From Candidatus Poribacteria bacterium (GTDB lineage Bacteria > Poribacteria > WGA-4E > WGA-3G), in assembly GCA_026706025.1 (NCBI GenBank), contig JAPOZO010000084.1:62001-126000 (forward strand): 64,000 bases of DNA. Reading direction: 5' to 3'. Shown here one piece after another: positions 26,838 through 34,810 of this stretch. The translations under genes were made by a program, and so were the position numbers. The notes under the pieces were generated by a model. That model saw only the letters and a list, made by a program, of their open reading frames with translations, made no database searches and was not told the origin of the DNA. Each line of letters starts with the position of its first letter. The stretch's first letter is position 1.

Positions 26838-29042
26838 TTATTGGTTCGGATAGGTTTTGCTTAGATGCTTCGGCATCGTAAAAAAGATGCCACCTGTCTG
26901 TTCCACGAGGGTTTTCTGAAAATCTGCCGCTCGCGGATGACCGATCACATAGGCGCGGACCCCTAACGATTGACATACGTCAAGCGCACGTTCCGGTGGA
27001 TACTTGCCGGTTGTCGGTTCGTCTGTCAGGATGAGCAGGATCCGGCTGGCGTACGGACTGAATTTCACCTTTGGCAGGCCTTCCACAACTGCGTCAATAA
27101 GGTGCTCGTCGCCACCGAACGGGTCTTCCATATAACTCTTTAACATCGACTCGTTGAGCGGCATCTGTGTAACGACCGCGCCGTTGATGACCTTAATCGC
27201 ATCCTTGGCTTCCGCGAAACGGATAAGCCCAATCCGATACTTGATAGGGAGGATGTCTAACCTACCGATAAGCGTGCTGAGTCCGAGCATAATCGCTTCA
27301 GATTTCCCGCCCATACTCCGACTGTAATCGAGCATGACAACAATATCCACAAAAGTCCCGAACCCCTTTTCAGGCGAGGCACCGGGGGTTCCACCGGCGT
27401 AGATGTTTAATTTATTTTTTTCACTTCGGACGGTGTACATCCGTCTGCTACTCCGGTCATTTATAAGCCATCTATTTCCACGCTGTTGTGTCATCGCGTT
27501 GAAGTTTTCGGCGAGCCCCCAACTTTCGGGAAAAATACCCGCATAAACGTTGAGTCTGTCGCCTGCTTTCCGGATTGTGTAGGTGTGTCCACTTGAGTAG
27601 TCCGTAATCACCCACAAATCGCCTTTTTCCTTCTCCCAGACCTTGGCATTATTAAAGAGGCTACCGCCCATGGATAAAGAGATTCCATTTTCTTCAAACA
27701 TACGTTCCAATTTCTTGGCGGGTATATCACCATCTTCGAGATGCACCTCAAATTTCGATTCCATGCTGAACAGCAATTGGCCCCCGCTGCGACGAATATC
27801 TTTAACGATGTCCCGGAAGACCTTGATAAATGCGCTATTGCCAGCGTGCGTGCTGGGGAGTGCAGTTGCACTGCCGATGTCTCCCGGAATCCGCTGCCAG
27901 AGTCCGCCTGTCTCTTCGGCGAGTCGTGGCTGAAAGGGTTCTGTATGTCCGAGGACGTTGACCCGGATCTCTTGAAGTTGATATTCTTTAATAGCCTTCT
28001 CCCGCATCATTTTATAGGAATCCTCTTTCTTAAAAGCCGTCGATGCGGGTTCGTCGGTTACGAGGACGATAAATTTATCGGCATCGGCATGAAAATCGAT
28101 CCGGTGTAGTGTGTCTACTAAAGCATCAAGTGCGTGTTCATTGCCGCTGAGTAAGACTTTCTGCATCCGTCTCCGTAGCATCGCAACATCGGGTAACAGG
28201 GTGCGGACTTCGAGTCTTTGTCCTTCATGTCGTACACTGAATTCAGACATCCCGAGGTGGTATTCGATATTAACGAGATCAAACGCGTCGGTTAAGGCAT
28301 ACAGATTCGCTGCGACTTGTTGGATGTTGTCGCGCATACTCGCGCTGGTGTCGAGTACAAAGACAACGTTCACCTTGTCGAGTTCTCGTGTCGCGATGAT
28401 ATGGTTAGCGATGTTTTTAAGTGCTTCAGCAAATGGGTTGGTGCTATCTCCGTTGCCGGTGCCTTCGCCTTCACCGTCGCCATCGCCGTCCCCGATCATC
28501 CCAACGTCGGAAGTCCCTGTCGATTCGAGTTTGTGAAAACCGTAAGCCCCATCGCCTTTAACGCGTTGCCGTGGGCTATTAACACCTTCACCTGCGGTCG
28601 TTTGAAAAGGACTTGCTACGGATTTATGAATCGGAGCGGCGCGGCTATTGAATGGACGTGCTTCTGTCATCACATCCGGCAGTGCTGTCTCTGTCTCCGA
28701 GACAGATTTCGTCGCGCTATGCAGCAGTTCTGCTTCTGATTGTCGCACAGTCTCATTGATTAAATTGGCGGAGGCAGCCAAGTCTAAATGGCGTTGGCTC
28801 GACTCAGTAGATGGATCCGTCTGCTGTGGGACCCGTAGTTTCTTCGGTGGCGGCGGTTTAAGTCTGCGCCGTTGTTTCGGTGCCTCTTTTGGGTTTATCA
28901 AATCTGCAGCGATCACGTCTTGAATATTGGTCGGTCTCTGGACATAGAAAGAGAACATAAAGACAATAGCAAGGCAAAGGTGAACAACACCTGCAAAAAG
29001 TAGTGCGCGTATAGAGCGATTTCGCCTTTGGGAACGGTTCAT
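26838..29042 (-). CDS. Membrane-anchored protein with two VWA domains
   Basis: An N-terminal anchor (IRALLFAGVVHLCLAIVFMF) and a proline-rich stretch (RRLKPPPPKKLRV) recall TonB-type proteins. A Gly/Asp-rich linker (DGDGDGEGEGTGNGD) leads to a first VWA domain (VVFVLDTSASM). Next come two related segments (GDLWVITDYSSGHTYTIRK and RGNRWLINDRSSRRMYTVR, each ending in LNxYAG), then a second VWA domain (VVMLDYSRSMG). Both MIDAS motifs look intact, so both could bind metal. The bulk faces the periplasm. The 734-residue product has no recognised pathway, and nothing nearby identifies its ligand. Confidence 0.85.
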   Translation of the reverse strand: MNRSQRRNRSIRALLFAGVVHLCLAIVFMFSFYVQRPTNIQDVIAADLINPKEAPKQRRRLKPPPPKKLRVPQQTDPSTESSQRHLDLAASANLINETVRQSEAELLHSATKSVSETETALPDVMTEARPFNSRAAPIHKSVASPFQTTAGEGVNSPRQRVKGDGAYGFHKLESTGTSDVGMIGDGDGDGEGEGTGNGDSTNPFAEALKNIANHIIATRELDKVNVVFVLDTSASMRDNIQQVAANLYALTDAFDLVNIEYHLGMSEFSVRHEGQRLEVRTLLPDVAMLRRRMQKVLLSGNEHALDALVDTLHRIDFHADADKFIVLVTDEPASTAFKKEDSYKMMREKAIKEYQLQEIRVNVLGHTEPFQPRLAEETGGLWQRIPGDIGSATALPSTHAGNSAFIKVFRDIVKDIRRSGGQLLFSMESKFEVHLEDGDIPAKKLERMFEENGISLSMGGSLFNNAKVWEKEKGDLWVITDYSSGHTYTIRKAGDRLNVYAGIFPESWGLAENFNAMTQQRGNRWLINDRSSRRMYTVRSEKNKLNIYAGGTPGASPEKGFGTFVDIVVMLDYSRSMGGKSEAIMLGLSTLIGRLDILPIKYRIGLIRFAEAKDAIKVINGAVVTQMPLNESMLKSYMEDPFGGDEHLIDAVVEGLPKVKFSPYASRILLILTDEPTTGKYPPERALDVCQSLGVRAYVIGHPRAADFQKTLVEQTGGIFFTMPKHLSKTYPNQ

Positions 29043-29302
29043 AATGTTTCCTCCGCTGTATCTAATTTAACTGGTAGCAGACCAACCTATATATTAATAT
29101 TGTATGTAAGTCAACGAGCAATTTTTGTGCCAATCTGAGCAATACCGTACTGGCGGGTTTACTGCGCGCCCTGCACCAAATAGGGCATTTTTTACACTCG
29201 CTTGCACGAAATCGGGCATATTTGATAATCCAAGTCGGCGATTATAACTTTTTAGGTAGCAACTTATAGTAAATCCCATAATTATTTGCACACACGGTAA
29301 CT
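29043..29302. other. Intergenic stretch without a supported gene
   Basis: A 65-codon minus frame exists (29094-29291), but its composition is not gene-like and no ribosome site precedes it. Nothing else was recognised. Confidence 0.5.
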
Positions 29303-29330
29303 CGTAGGGGCTGGGTTACCCAGCCCTACG
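29303..29330. repeat. REP-like palindrome
   Basis: CGTAGGGGCTGGGT pairs with ACCCAGCCCTACG apart from one bulged G, forming a 13-base stem in non-coding DNA. Confidence 0.65.
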
Positions 29331-29424
29331 AAGATGCGAAGTGTAAACACATTTTCCGATTTTACTATAATGTTTATTTCCTTGAAAATCAAATCTTATT
29401 TAAAAAGTTTGGTCTAATTCACAA

Positions 29425-29467
29425 GAGCGGTTTTTCCTCCCAAGTCTAAAGACTTGGGCTTCCAAAC
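29425..29467. mobile_element. Lone hairpin resembling an IS200/IS605 right end
   Basis: GGTTTTTCCTCCCAAGTC, TAAA, GACTTGGGCTTCC: a perfect 8-base hairpin with a 4-base loop in the sequence context typical of IS200/IS605-type ends next to tnpB genes (remembered pattern). No transposase or tnpB frame is present, so it would be a remnant or a non-autonomous end. Confidence 0.45.
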
Positions 29468-29648
29468 CGTAAATTTAGGTGATAAGCATTGAACACAAGT
29501 CAGGTGGGACATAACACGCTGCTGACGTAACGGAACGCGTTTAGCACATAATCTACGGCAGACGTGATAGATTGTGTCAGTTCCGTTGAATCCTTAAACG
29601 CAAACTTACGTTATTATAGCACAAAAAACGGAGTTGTTCAAATTAAAC

Positions 29649-29677
29649 TTGACAAATTCTGTGCTTTATGATACACT
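29649..29677 (+). promoter_or_regulatory. Possible upstream promoter
   Basis: TTGACA (29649-29654), 17 bases, TACACT (29672-29677). Confidence 0.45.
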
Positions 29678-29710
29678 TTTATGAATTCCATAGGACTTTG
29701 CACTTTTTTC

Positions 29711-29740
29711 TTGCAATTTATATTTGAAAAGTGCTATAAT
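29711..29740 (+). promoter_or_regulatory. Promoter of the secreted-protein gene at 29990
   Basis: TTGCAA (29711-29716), 18 bases, TATAAT (29735-29740). It predicts a leader of about 240 bases. Confidence 0.7.
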
Positions 29741-29746
29741 TTACTA

Positions 29747-29989
29747 AATGTGTTCTTTAATGCCTCGCGGTGCCGTATACAACACTGCGAAAAGTTAAAG
29801 AATCACATCGCTGACAAAAACCGACATCGGTTCGGTTTACCGATGTAACGTCAGCATTCACATGCGTGATTGCATGCAGTACTGCTATCACCGAAAGTTA
29901 AATCAGGCAAGGTGACGCTTTGGGAAGCGCGCTTTTCGCTCAAAGTTCAGAACCTTGTGTACATTTTTGAAGAAGGAGAATTCATAGCT
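29747..29989 (+). promoter_or_regulatory. Long structured leader, candidate cis-regulatory RNA
   Basis: Nested hairpins are visible. GCTGAC (29810-29815) pairs with GTCAGC (29850-29855) and encloses an ACATCGGT/ACCGATGT stem (29824-29846). Then come CATGC/GCATG near 29870 and CGCTT/AAGCG near 29925. It matches no riboswitch class I recognise. The ribosome site AGAAGGAG of the downstream gene ends the leader. Confidence 0.45.
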
Positions 29990-30718
29990 ATGAAAAAAGT
30001 CGCAATCTTTATTGCACTTGCCTGCGTTGTGATGCTTGCGCCAATGGCACTCGCACAAAATTGGCAACCGGCAGGTGATAACTGGATTGAAAAATGGTGG
30101 GGCCTCGACCTGGTAACGGAGACCGGTGGTTTCAGCACATCAGCGGAACTTGACTATCTTTCATTAGGTAGCGAGGGTGCTATTTCAAATGCCTCCGTTT
30201 CCACACGCGATGGTGTCGGAAAAACGGCAAATATCATCATCAAATCGGACTCGAACGGTGCCTTACTCGGTTGGTCAATTGTTGACATTGATATCGAAGA
30301 CCAGTACAATATCTCATCCAGCCACGGTGTGGATGGAGCCGTCATCAGAGATGTAACGTGGCACGGCATTATTGCGATCATCTCGCCGGATGACCGGACA
30401 ACAACGATGCATCCTGCACACGATGATCACGCCCAAATCTGGCTTAACGGCGAAAAGATTTATGATAATCCTACGTGGACAGGTGGTGCTCAGGTCGTTA
30501 CAACACCGACTGAGATTCAACTCAGGAAGGGTGAAAATTTCTTACACTACAAGTGTGGTGAATCGGGTGGCGCGGATTACGTCAACCTCCGCTTTGAACC
30601 GACTGACACCGACCTCCTCATTGCACCCACAACGGATAACCTCTTTTTGAATGTCCTGACACCTGTTGAACCGAAAGGCAAACTGGCGACGCAGTGGGCA
30701 GATATCAAACGGCAGTAG
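29990..30718 (+). CDS. Secreted protein with C-terminal VEPxxKLAxxW motif
   Basis: The real start is the ATG at 29990. AGAAGGAG lies upstream and a clean signal peptide follows (MKKVAIFIALACVVMLAPMA, cleaved near ALA-Q). An in-frame ATG at 29870 would bury the signal. The mature part of about 220 residues is beta-rich (SAELDYLSLGSEGAISNASV, HAQIWLNGEKIYDNPTW, NFLHYKCGESGGADYVNL), resembling carbohydrate-binding or jelly-roll folds; HDDHAQIWLNG is typical of such sandwiches. The C-terminus PVEPKGKLATQWADIKRQ matches the end of the protein at 13760. A long structured leader and a strong terminator show that it is its own transcription unit. Confidence 0.78.
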   Translation: MKKVAIFIALACVVMLAPMALAQNWQPAGDNWIEKWWGLDLVTETGGFSTSAELDYLSLGSEGAISNASVSTRDGVGKTANIIIKSDSNGALLGWSIVDIDIEDQYNISSSHGVDGAVIRDVTWHGIIAIISPDDRTTTMHPAHDDHAQIWLNGEKIYDNPTWTGGAQVVTTPTEIQLRKGENFLHYKCGESGGADYVNLRFEPTDTDLLIAPTTDNLFLNVLTPVEPKGKLATQWADIKRQ

Positions 30719-30732
30719 TTCTTATTGCTAAT

Positions 30733-30769
30733 GAAAAACCCGTATCCCAAACCGGATACGGGTTTTTTG
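30733..30769. terminator. Rho-independent terminator
   Basis: AACCCGTATCC and GGATACGGGTT form an 11-base stem with flanking A and T runs, so it can work for both the plus gene ending at 30718 and the minus gene ending at 30848. Confidence 0.93.
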
Positions 30770-30847
30770 TTGTCTATTATTTCTCTTACTTTCAACACCG
30801 TTCACTCCAACCTACAGGTTAAATTGACTCATGGCGTTTGAAATCCT

Positions 30848-32500
30848 TCACTGTTGCGACTCCATAATCGTTAAAATCTGATTGATAGCCACATTTTCCA
30901 ACGCCTGTGTTGTACCACCTTGCCAGACAATCGTAATCTTCTCAATATGTTGGTTCTCTGCCAAACCGAACAGCAATCGCGTATCGCTGCCTGATGCGTA
31001 ACTCGAACCGCTTTTTACCTCTCTTATTTGTGTCAGGTCCCCTGTGGAAATCGTAACCTTCGCGCCAATACCATCTCGATTGCTTCGGCTACCGATCAAC
31101 TTAATACCGAGCCAATTTTTTTGGTTTCCACCGTCGTTGCGAAGCAAAACGGCGCGCTGGTTGGAATTCATGATGACGACATCGGTGTCCCCATCATTGT
31201 CATAGTCAGCCGTAGCGGCAGCTCTACCGACGAGCGTCTCCATGAAATAAGTCCCAGCGGTCTCTGATACGTCCGTGTAAGTGCCATCGCCGTTGCTTTG
31301 AAACATCTGATCGCGTTGGGCGTAGGTTTCGTGGTCCATCAAGATTTCGATGACATCTTGTGGATGTCCGTTTGCACAGAACAGATCAAGATGTCCATCG
31401 TTATCGTAATCCAAGAAGAGTGGACTAAAACCGACGTAGGGGAGTGTTGGTTGCTGTAACCCACTGTTCACGGTTGCGTCAAGAAAGAAAAGTCCTCCCT
31501 CGTTCTTATAAAGGGTCGCTTTCTCGGAATTTGCGACGATGAAGTCAAGCCACCCATCCCCGTTATAATCGCCACAATCCACCCCCATAGAACCTTCCGC
31601 GACACCGTTTTCGTCATAACCGATGCCGATAAACAGGCTTTCATCGGTGAAAGTGCCATCACTGTTGTTATGATAGAGAAAATTACGATTCGTATCGTTG
31701 GTGACGTAAATATCAGGAAACCCGTCATTATCGTAGTCACAGGCAACAGCAGCCATCCCTCTACCCTCAGCAGGATTTGTCACGCCCGCGGTTTCTGCGA
31801 TGTTAGTGAAAGTGCCGTCGCCGTTGTTTCGGTAAAGCACATCAGGTGTTCCCTCGTAGCTGCGCGGATGCCCGTAACCGATAATACCTTTAAAGGTTGT
31901 AACTGGCATCGACAATTCGTAGACGAGATAATTGACGACGAAAATATCCAAATCGCCATCACCATCGAAATCGAGATAGATGACAGCGATCCCCCAAAGT
32001 GTGTTATCAATCCCTGCGGATTCGGTGATGTCAGTGAAGGTGCCGTCGCCGTTGTTTTGGTAAAGCACGTCCTGTCCAAAGTTGGCGACATAAAGGTCGG
32101 CATCACCGTCGTTATCAATATCTCCAGCGGCAGCTGCCATCCCGTACCCTGTGTCCCCTGTTCCAGACGGCTCAGTAACATCTGTAAAAAGTCCATTGCC
32201 TTCGTTGCGATAGAGCACATTTCCGAGTTGTGCCTGCTGCGTGTCCTGTCCAGTTTGTGGCATGCTACCACTGTTGACAAAATAAAGATCAGCATCGCCA
32301 TCGGCATCGTAATCAAAAAAGACGACACCGGAACCCATTGTCTCGATGATGTGCTTATGTTCGGTTTTACCGTTGCTATGTTTGAAGTGGATACCCGCCT
32401 CTTCAGTAACATCTACAAAGACAGGCAGTTGCGCAGCAGCACGACCTATAAATGTGAGAGAGAGAAGTAAGAGGAATCGTGGAATCAGGTTGGAAGGCAT
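30848..32500 (-). CDS. CRTAC1-like FG-GAP/VCBS protein with ASPIC/UnbV domain
   Basis: After a signal peptide (LLLLSLTFIGRAAA) comes VFVDVTEEAGIHFKHSNGK. Repeated D-x-D-x-D-G propeller loops follow (FFDYDADGDADLYFVN, AAGDIDNDGDADLYVA, LDFDGDGDLDIFVVN), typical calcium-binding FG-GAP/VCBS blades. The C-terminal ASPIC/UnbV domain is plain in NWLGIKLIGSRSNRDGIGAK and a closing TIVWQGGT. Such secreted propellers are abundant in marine Poribacteria- and Planctomycetes-type genomes and are thought to mediate adhesion or ligand binding. The gene starts before the SUMF1 gene's end, separated by only 9 bases, so the two may be cotranscribed. Confidence 0.92.
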   Translation of the reverse strand: MPSNLIPRFLLLLSLTFIGRAAAQLPVFVDVTEEAGIHFKHSNGKTEHKHIIETMGSGVVFFDYDADGDADLYFVNSGSMPQTGQDTQQAQLGNVLYRNEGNGLFTDVTEPSGTGDTGYGMAAAAGDIDNDGDADLYVANFGQDVLYQNNGDGTFTDITESAGIDNTLWGIAVIYLDFDGDGDLDIFVVNYLVYELSMPVTTFKGIIGYGHPRSYEGTPDVLYRNNGDGTFTNIAETAGVTNPAEGRGMAAVACDYDNDGFPDIYVTNDTNRNFLYHNNSDGTFTDESLFIGIGYDENGVAEGSMGVDCGDYNGDGWLDFIVANSEKATLYKNEGGLFFLDATVNSGLQQPTLPYVGFSPLFLDYDNDGHLDLFCANGHPQDVIEILMDHETYAQRDQMFQSNGDGTYTDVSETAGTYFMETLVGRAAATADYDNDGDTDVVIMNSNQRAVLLRNDGGNQKNWLGIKLIGSRSNRDGIGAKVTISTGDLTQIREVKSGSSYASGSDTRLLFGLAENQHIEKITIVWQGGTTQALENVAINQILTIMESQQ

Positions 32501-32509
32501 CGTGTAGGG

Positions 32510-33388
32510 CTATTTTGATGTTTTTTCGGCGGTTTTTGCTAATCGGAAGCCGACAAAGGAGGTTTTGAGATTTGGGTAGAGGTAAAACCGAAATGTCGTG
32601 CTGCATCGGGCGATTTTATCGATCCAAGAACCGCCGCGGATGACACGCCAACTACCGACAGTCGGGCCCGTCGGATTCTTCTTCGGACGTTTCGCTGCAG
32701 CGCGTGAACTGTACCCGTAATAGACATCGCTGTACCAATCCGCTGTCCATTCCCAAACATTACCTGCCATATCCATGATGCCATAGTAACTTTTACCCTT
32801 CGGAAAACTCCCGACGGGCGCGAGGCGATTCTCGTAGCCGTCATCGTTGGCGGCGGTATTGGCGTGCGGTTCGATTGCATTGCCCCAGGGCCATATTCTA
32901 TCGGTGTAGCCGCGTGCTGCTTTCTCCCATTCCGCTTCGGTTGGCAGCCGCATCCTTTTCCACACTGCATAAGCCTTTGCATCGTGCCATGAAATCCCAA
33001 CGACTGGATGGTTCGGGAACTCCTTTGCGCGGGCGGGCCAGGCACCAATTTGTGGGAGATGTGAGAAACTTTCCGGCGTGTGTTTTGACCCATCCTGTCG
33101 GGCATCCGCTTGAAGTTTCCAAAATTCGTAGTACTCGGCGTTGGTTACTTCATATTTGCTGATGTAATAAGCGTCAAGATAGACTTTATGCTTCGGTTTT
33201 TCATCAGCGGCGCGGTTGTCGCTCCCCATTGTGAAGGTACCGGCAGGAATTAGGATCATATTCTCCGCTTTTTGTGCGAATACGATCGGACAGGCGCAGA
33301 TACTGAAAAGCAGTGTGAAAAGAGACAGTAATATGATATTGCGATGACTATTTCTGTTTCGCTTTCTGTTCAGACAAAAAGTGTTCAT
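32510..33388 (-). CDS. SUMF1-domain protein, probably not an active formylglycine enzyme
   Basis: The domain reads MILIPAGTFTMGSDNRAADE, then DAYYISKYEVTNAEYYEFW, RLPTEAEWEKAARGYT, MDMAGNVWEWTADW and RVIRGGSW, all of the formylglycine-generating family. In true enzymes two cysteines follow GGS at the +3 and +8 positions. Here they read Asp and Cys (GGSWIDKIARC), so one is missing. The ATG at 33388 overlaps the TPR gene by 41 bases and yields a signal-like helix (NIILLSLFTLLFSICACPIV). A more upstream start would overlap 196 bases. A sulfatase 5 kb away would need a different activator. Confidence 0.85.
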   Translation of the reverse strand: MNTFCLNRKRNRNSHRNIILLSLFTLLFSICACPIVFAQKAENMILIPAGTFTMGSDNRAADEKPKHKVYLDAYYISKYEVTNAEYYEFWKLQADARQDGSKHTPESFSHLPQIGAWPARAKEFPNHPVVGISWHDAKAYAVWKRMRLPTEAEWEKAARGYTDRIWPWGNAIEPHANTAANDDGYENRLAPVGSFPKGKSYYGIMDMAGNVWEWTADWYSDVYYGYSSRAAAKRPKKNPTGPTVGSWRVIRGGSWIDKIARCSTTFRFYLYPNLKTSFVGFRLAKTAEKTSK

Positions 33389-34526
33389 AGGCGCGATAAT
33401 GCTCCTGCGCAAGTTGCTGGTTGCCGAGACTCTGATATAATTTTGAAAGATTAAGGTGATAATAGGGTTGCTCGCTGTCAAGTTCAACCGCTTTTTGGAA
33501 TGCTGCAATTGCCTTTTGTGTGTCGCCTTGCATCGCATAAGCACTTCCGAGTGTATTATAGAGGATAGATTCGTTCGGACGCAACTGAATGGCTCTTTTG
33601 GCAGCTTCGGCGGAGTGTTTAGGATAGTTCAAATTCATAAATGCTCGGCTTAAACCGTGATGAAGGGTGGCATCGTTCGGGGCAAGCTCAATACATCTCT
33701 GAAACGCCTGAACGGCTTGACCATAGTTTTTTTGGTTCATCAACAAGGTGGCTAAGCCTGTCCAAGCATCAAGGTTATTCGGTTCGGCGCGCGTCAGACG
33801 CATCAGGCGTTCGTATTCGGCGAACTCCTTTTGTAACTGCTGATAAATTTGCATCTCGGCTCTACTTTTCTCGCGGTCGCCGGATCGGAGATATGCCATA
33901 CCGAGTCCATAGTGTGGCTCCGCGTAACGTCCCGGTCCGAACGCTAATGCCTGTTTGAAGCTTTCTATCGCTTCTGGATATGCTTTCAAATTGAGGTGCG
34001 CCGTGCCGAGTTCTTGATACGTCCCCGCTGCCTGCGGTTTCAGTTCAAGAGCCTGCCTCAAAACTGAGATCGCCTCTGTATACCGACGGAGTTTGATGAA
34101 CGACTTGCCGAGTACTTCGTATCCGCGTGCGTGTTGTGGTGAAAGTTCAACGACGCGCGCTAATGCCGGTACCGCGTCTGCCCACTTATCCAGTCTAAAA
34201 TACACAACGCCGAGCGAGTAGAGTGCCTCAATGTTGTCGGGCATCAACGTTAGAGAACGCTGATAACTTTCGGCGGCTTTGTTCCAGAATTGTTCTTGGG
34301 CATAAGCCATGCCGAGATAGTGCAAGATTTCATAGTGATCAGGTTCAATCGTCAGCGCGGCTTCAAATGCGGAGATAGCCTTCTGATTGTTGCCCCGGAA
34401 CATGAAAGCAAAGCCTTGTTCTACGTGTTGCACATATCCACTATGGTCATCAGATTTTTCACCAACAACATTAGAGAACGGCAAACAGAGCCAAAGCATG
34501 ATGCCAATTTTCAACCAATTTCGCAT
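33348..34526 (-). CDS. Secreted TPR-repeat protein
   Basis: A signal peptide (MRNWLKIGIMLWLCLPFSNV) precedes about ten tetratricopeptide repeats filling residues 30-385: repeated patterns such as AYAQEQFWNKAAESYQRSL, ALYSLGVVYFRLDKWADAV and LGKSFIKLRRYTEAISVLR. TPRs form superhelical scaffolds for protein contacts, here in the periplasm or anchored outside. The 3' end overlaps the SUMF1 gene by 41 bases, which implies coupled translation. TPR, SUMF1 and FG-GAP genes in a row may form a surface complex (inference). No catalytic domain is present. Confidence 0.9.
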   Translation of the reverse strand: MRNWLKIGIMLWLCLPFSNVVGEKSDDHSGYVQHVEQGFAFMFRGNNQKAISAFEAALTIEPDHYEILHYLGMAYAQEQFWNKAAESYQRSLTLMPDNIEALYSLGVVYFRLDKWADAVPALARVVELSPQHARGYEVLGKSFIKLRRYTEAISVLRQALELKPQAAGTYQELGTAHLNLKAYPEAIESFKQALAFGPGRYAEPHYGLGMAYLRSGDREKSRAEMQIYQQLQKEFAEYERLMRLTRAEPNNLDAWTGLATLLMNQKNYGQAVQAFQRCIELAPNDATLHHGLSRAFMNLNYPKHSAEAAKRAIQLRPNESILYNTLGSAYAMQGDTQKAIAAFQKAVELDSEQPYYHLNLSKLYQSLGNQQLAQEHYRAYEHFLSEQKAKQK

Positions 34527-34554
34527 TGGGTTATCCTAAAATTTCGTGTACAGA

Positions 34555-34648
34555 ACTTACGCAAATTTAGCATGCAGGGCGATATTTTAGTACACTTAAC
34601 CCCCTAAATCCCCCTTATCAGGGGGACTTTAAGGAAAAATGCGTAAGT
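34555..34648. repeat. Short element with 9-base inverted ends (family R3)
   Basis: ACTTACGCA (34555-34563) and TGCGTAAGT (34640-34648) bound 94 bases that contain the CCCCCTTATCAGGGGG hairpin block also found, inverted, at 14917-14947. One end-like TGCGTAAGT recurs at 51199. Confidence 0.6.
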
Positions 34649-34810
34649 CCTAGTGTATTTATATCAACAGTTCAAATCCTGCTAACACGGAAAGTTGTTT
34701 AAATGTTAACGCCACTCCCGAAAAAAGTCAAGTTTTTCATAGTGAAAAACGGAAGTCGGTGTTATACTGTGCAGAAATTATCAAACAAGAAATGAGGCAT
34801 AAAAATAAAA

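Noticed and set aside
29094-29291. A 65-codon minus-strand frame with start codon.
   Set aside because: No ribosome site, no gene-like composition, and it lies in a stretch of repeats and palindromes.
29747-29989. A known riboswitch class in the long leader (cyclic-di-GMP, cobalamin, SAM).
   Set aside because: The conserved cores of these classes were not found; only generic hairpins.
31670-32470. A 266-codon plus-strand frame.
   Set aside because: It is a shadow of the FG-GAP repeat gene on the other strand; repetitive Asp codons keep the opposite frame open.
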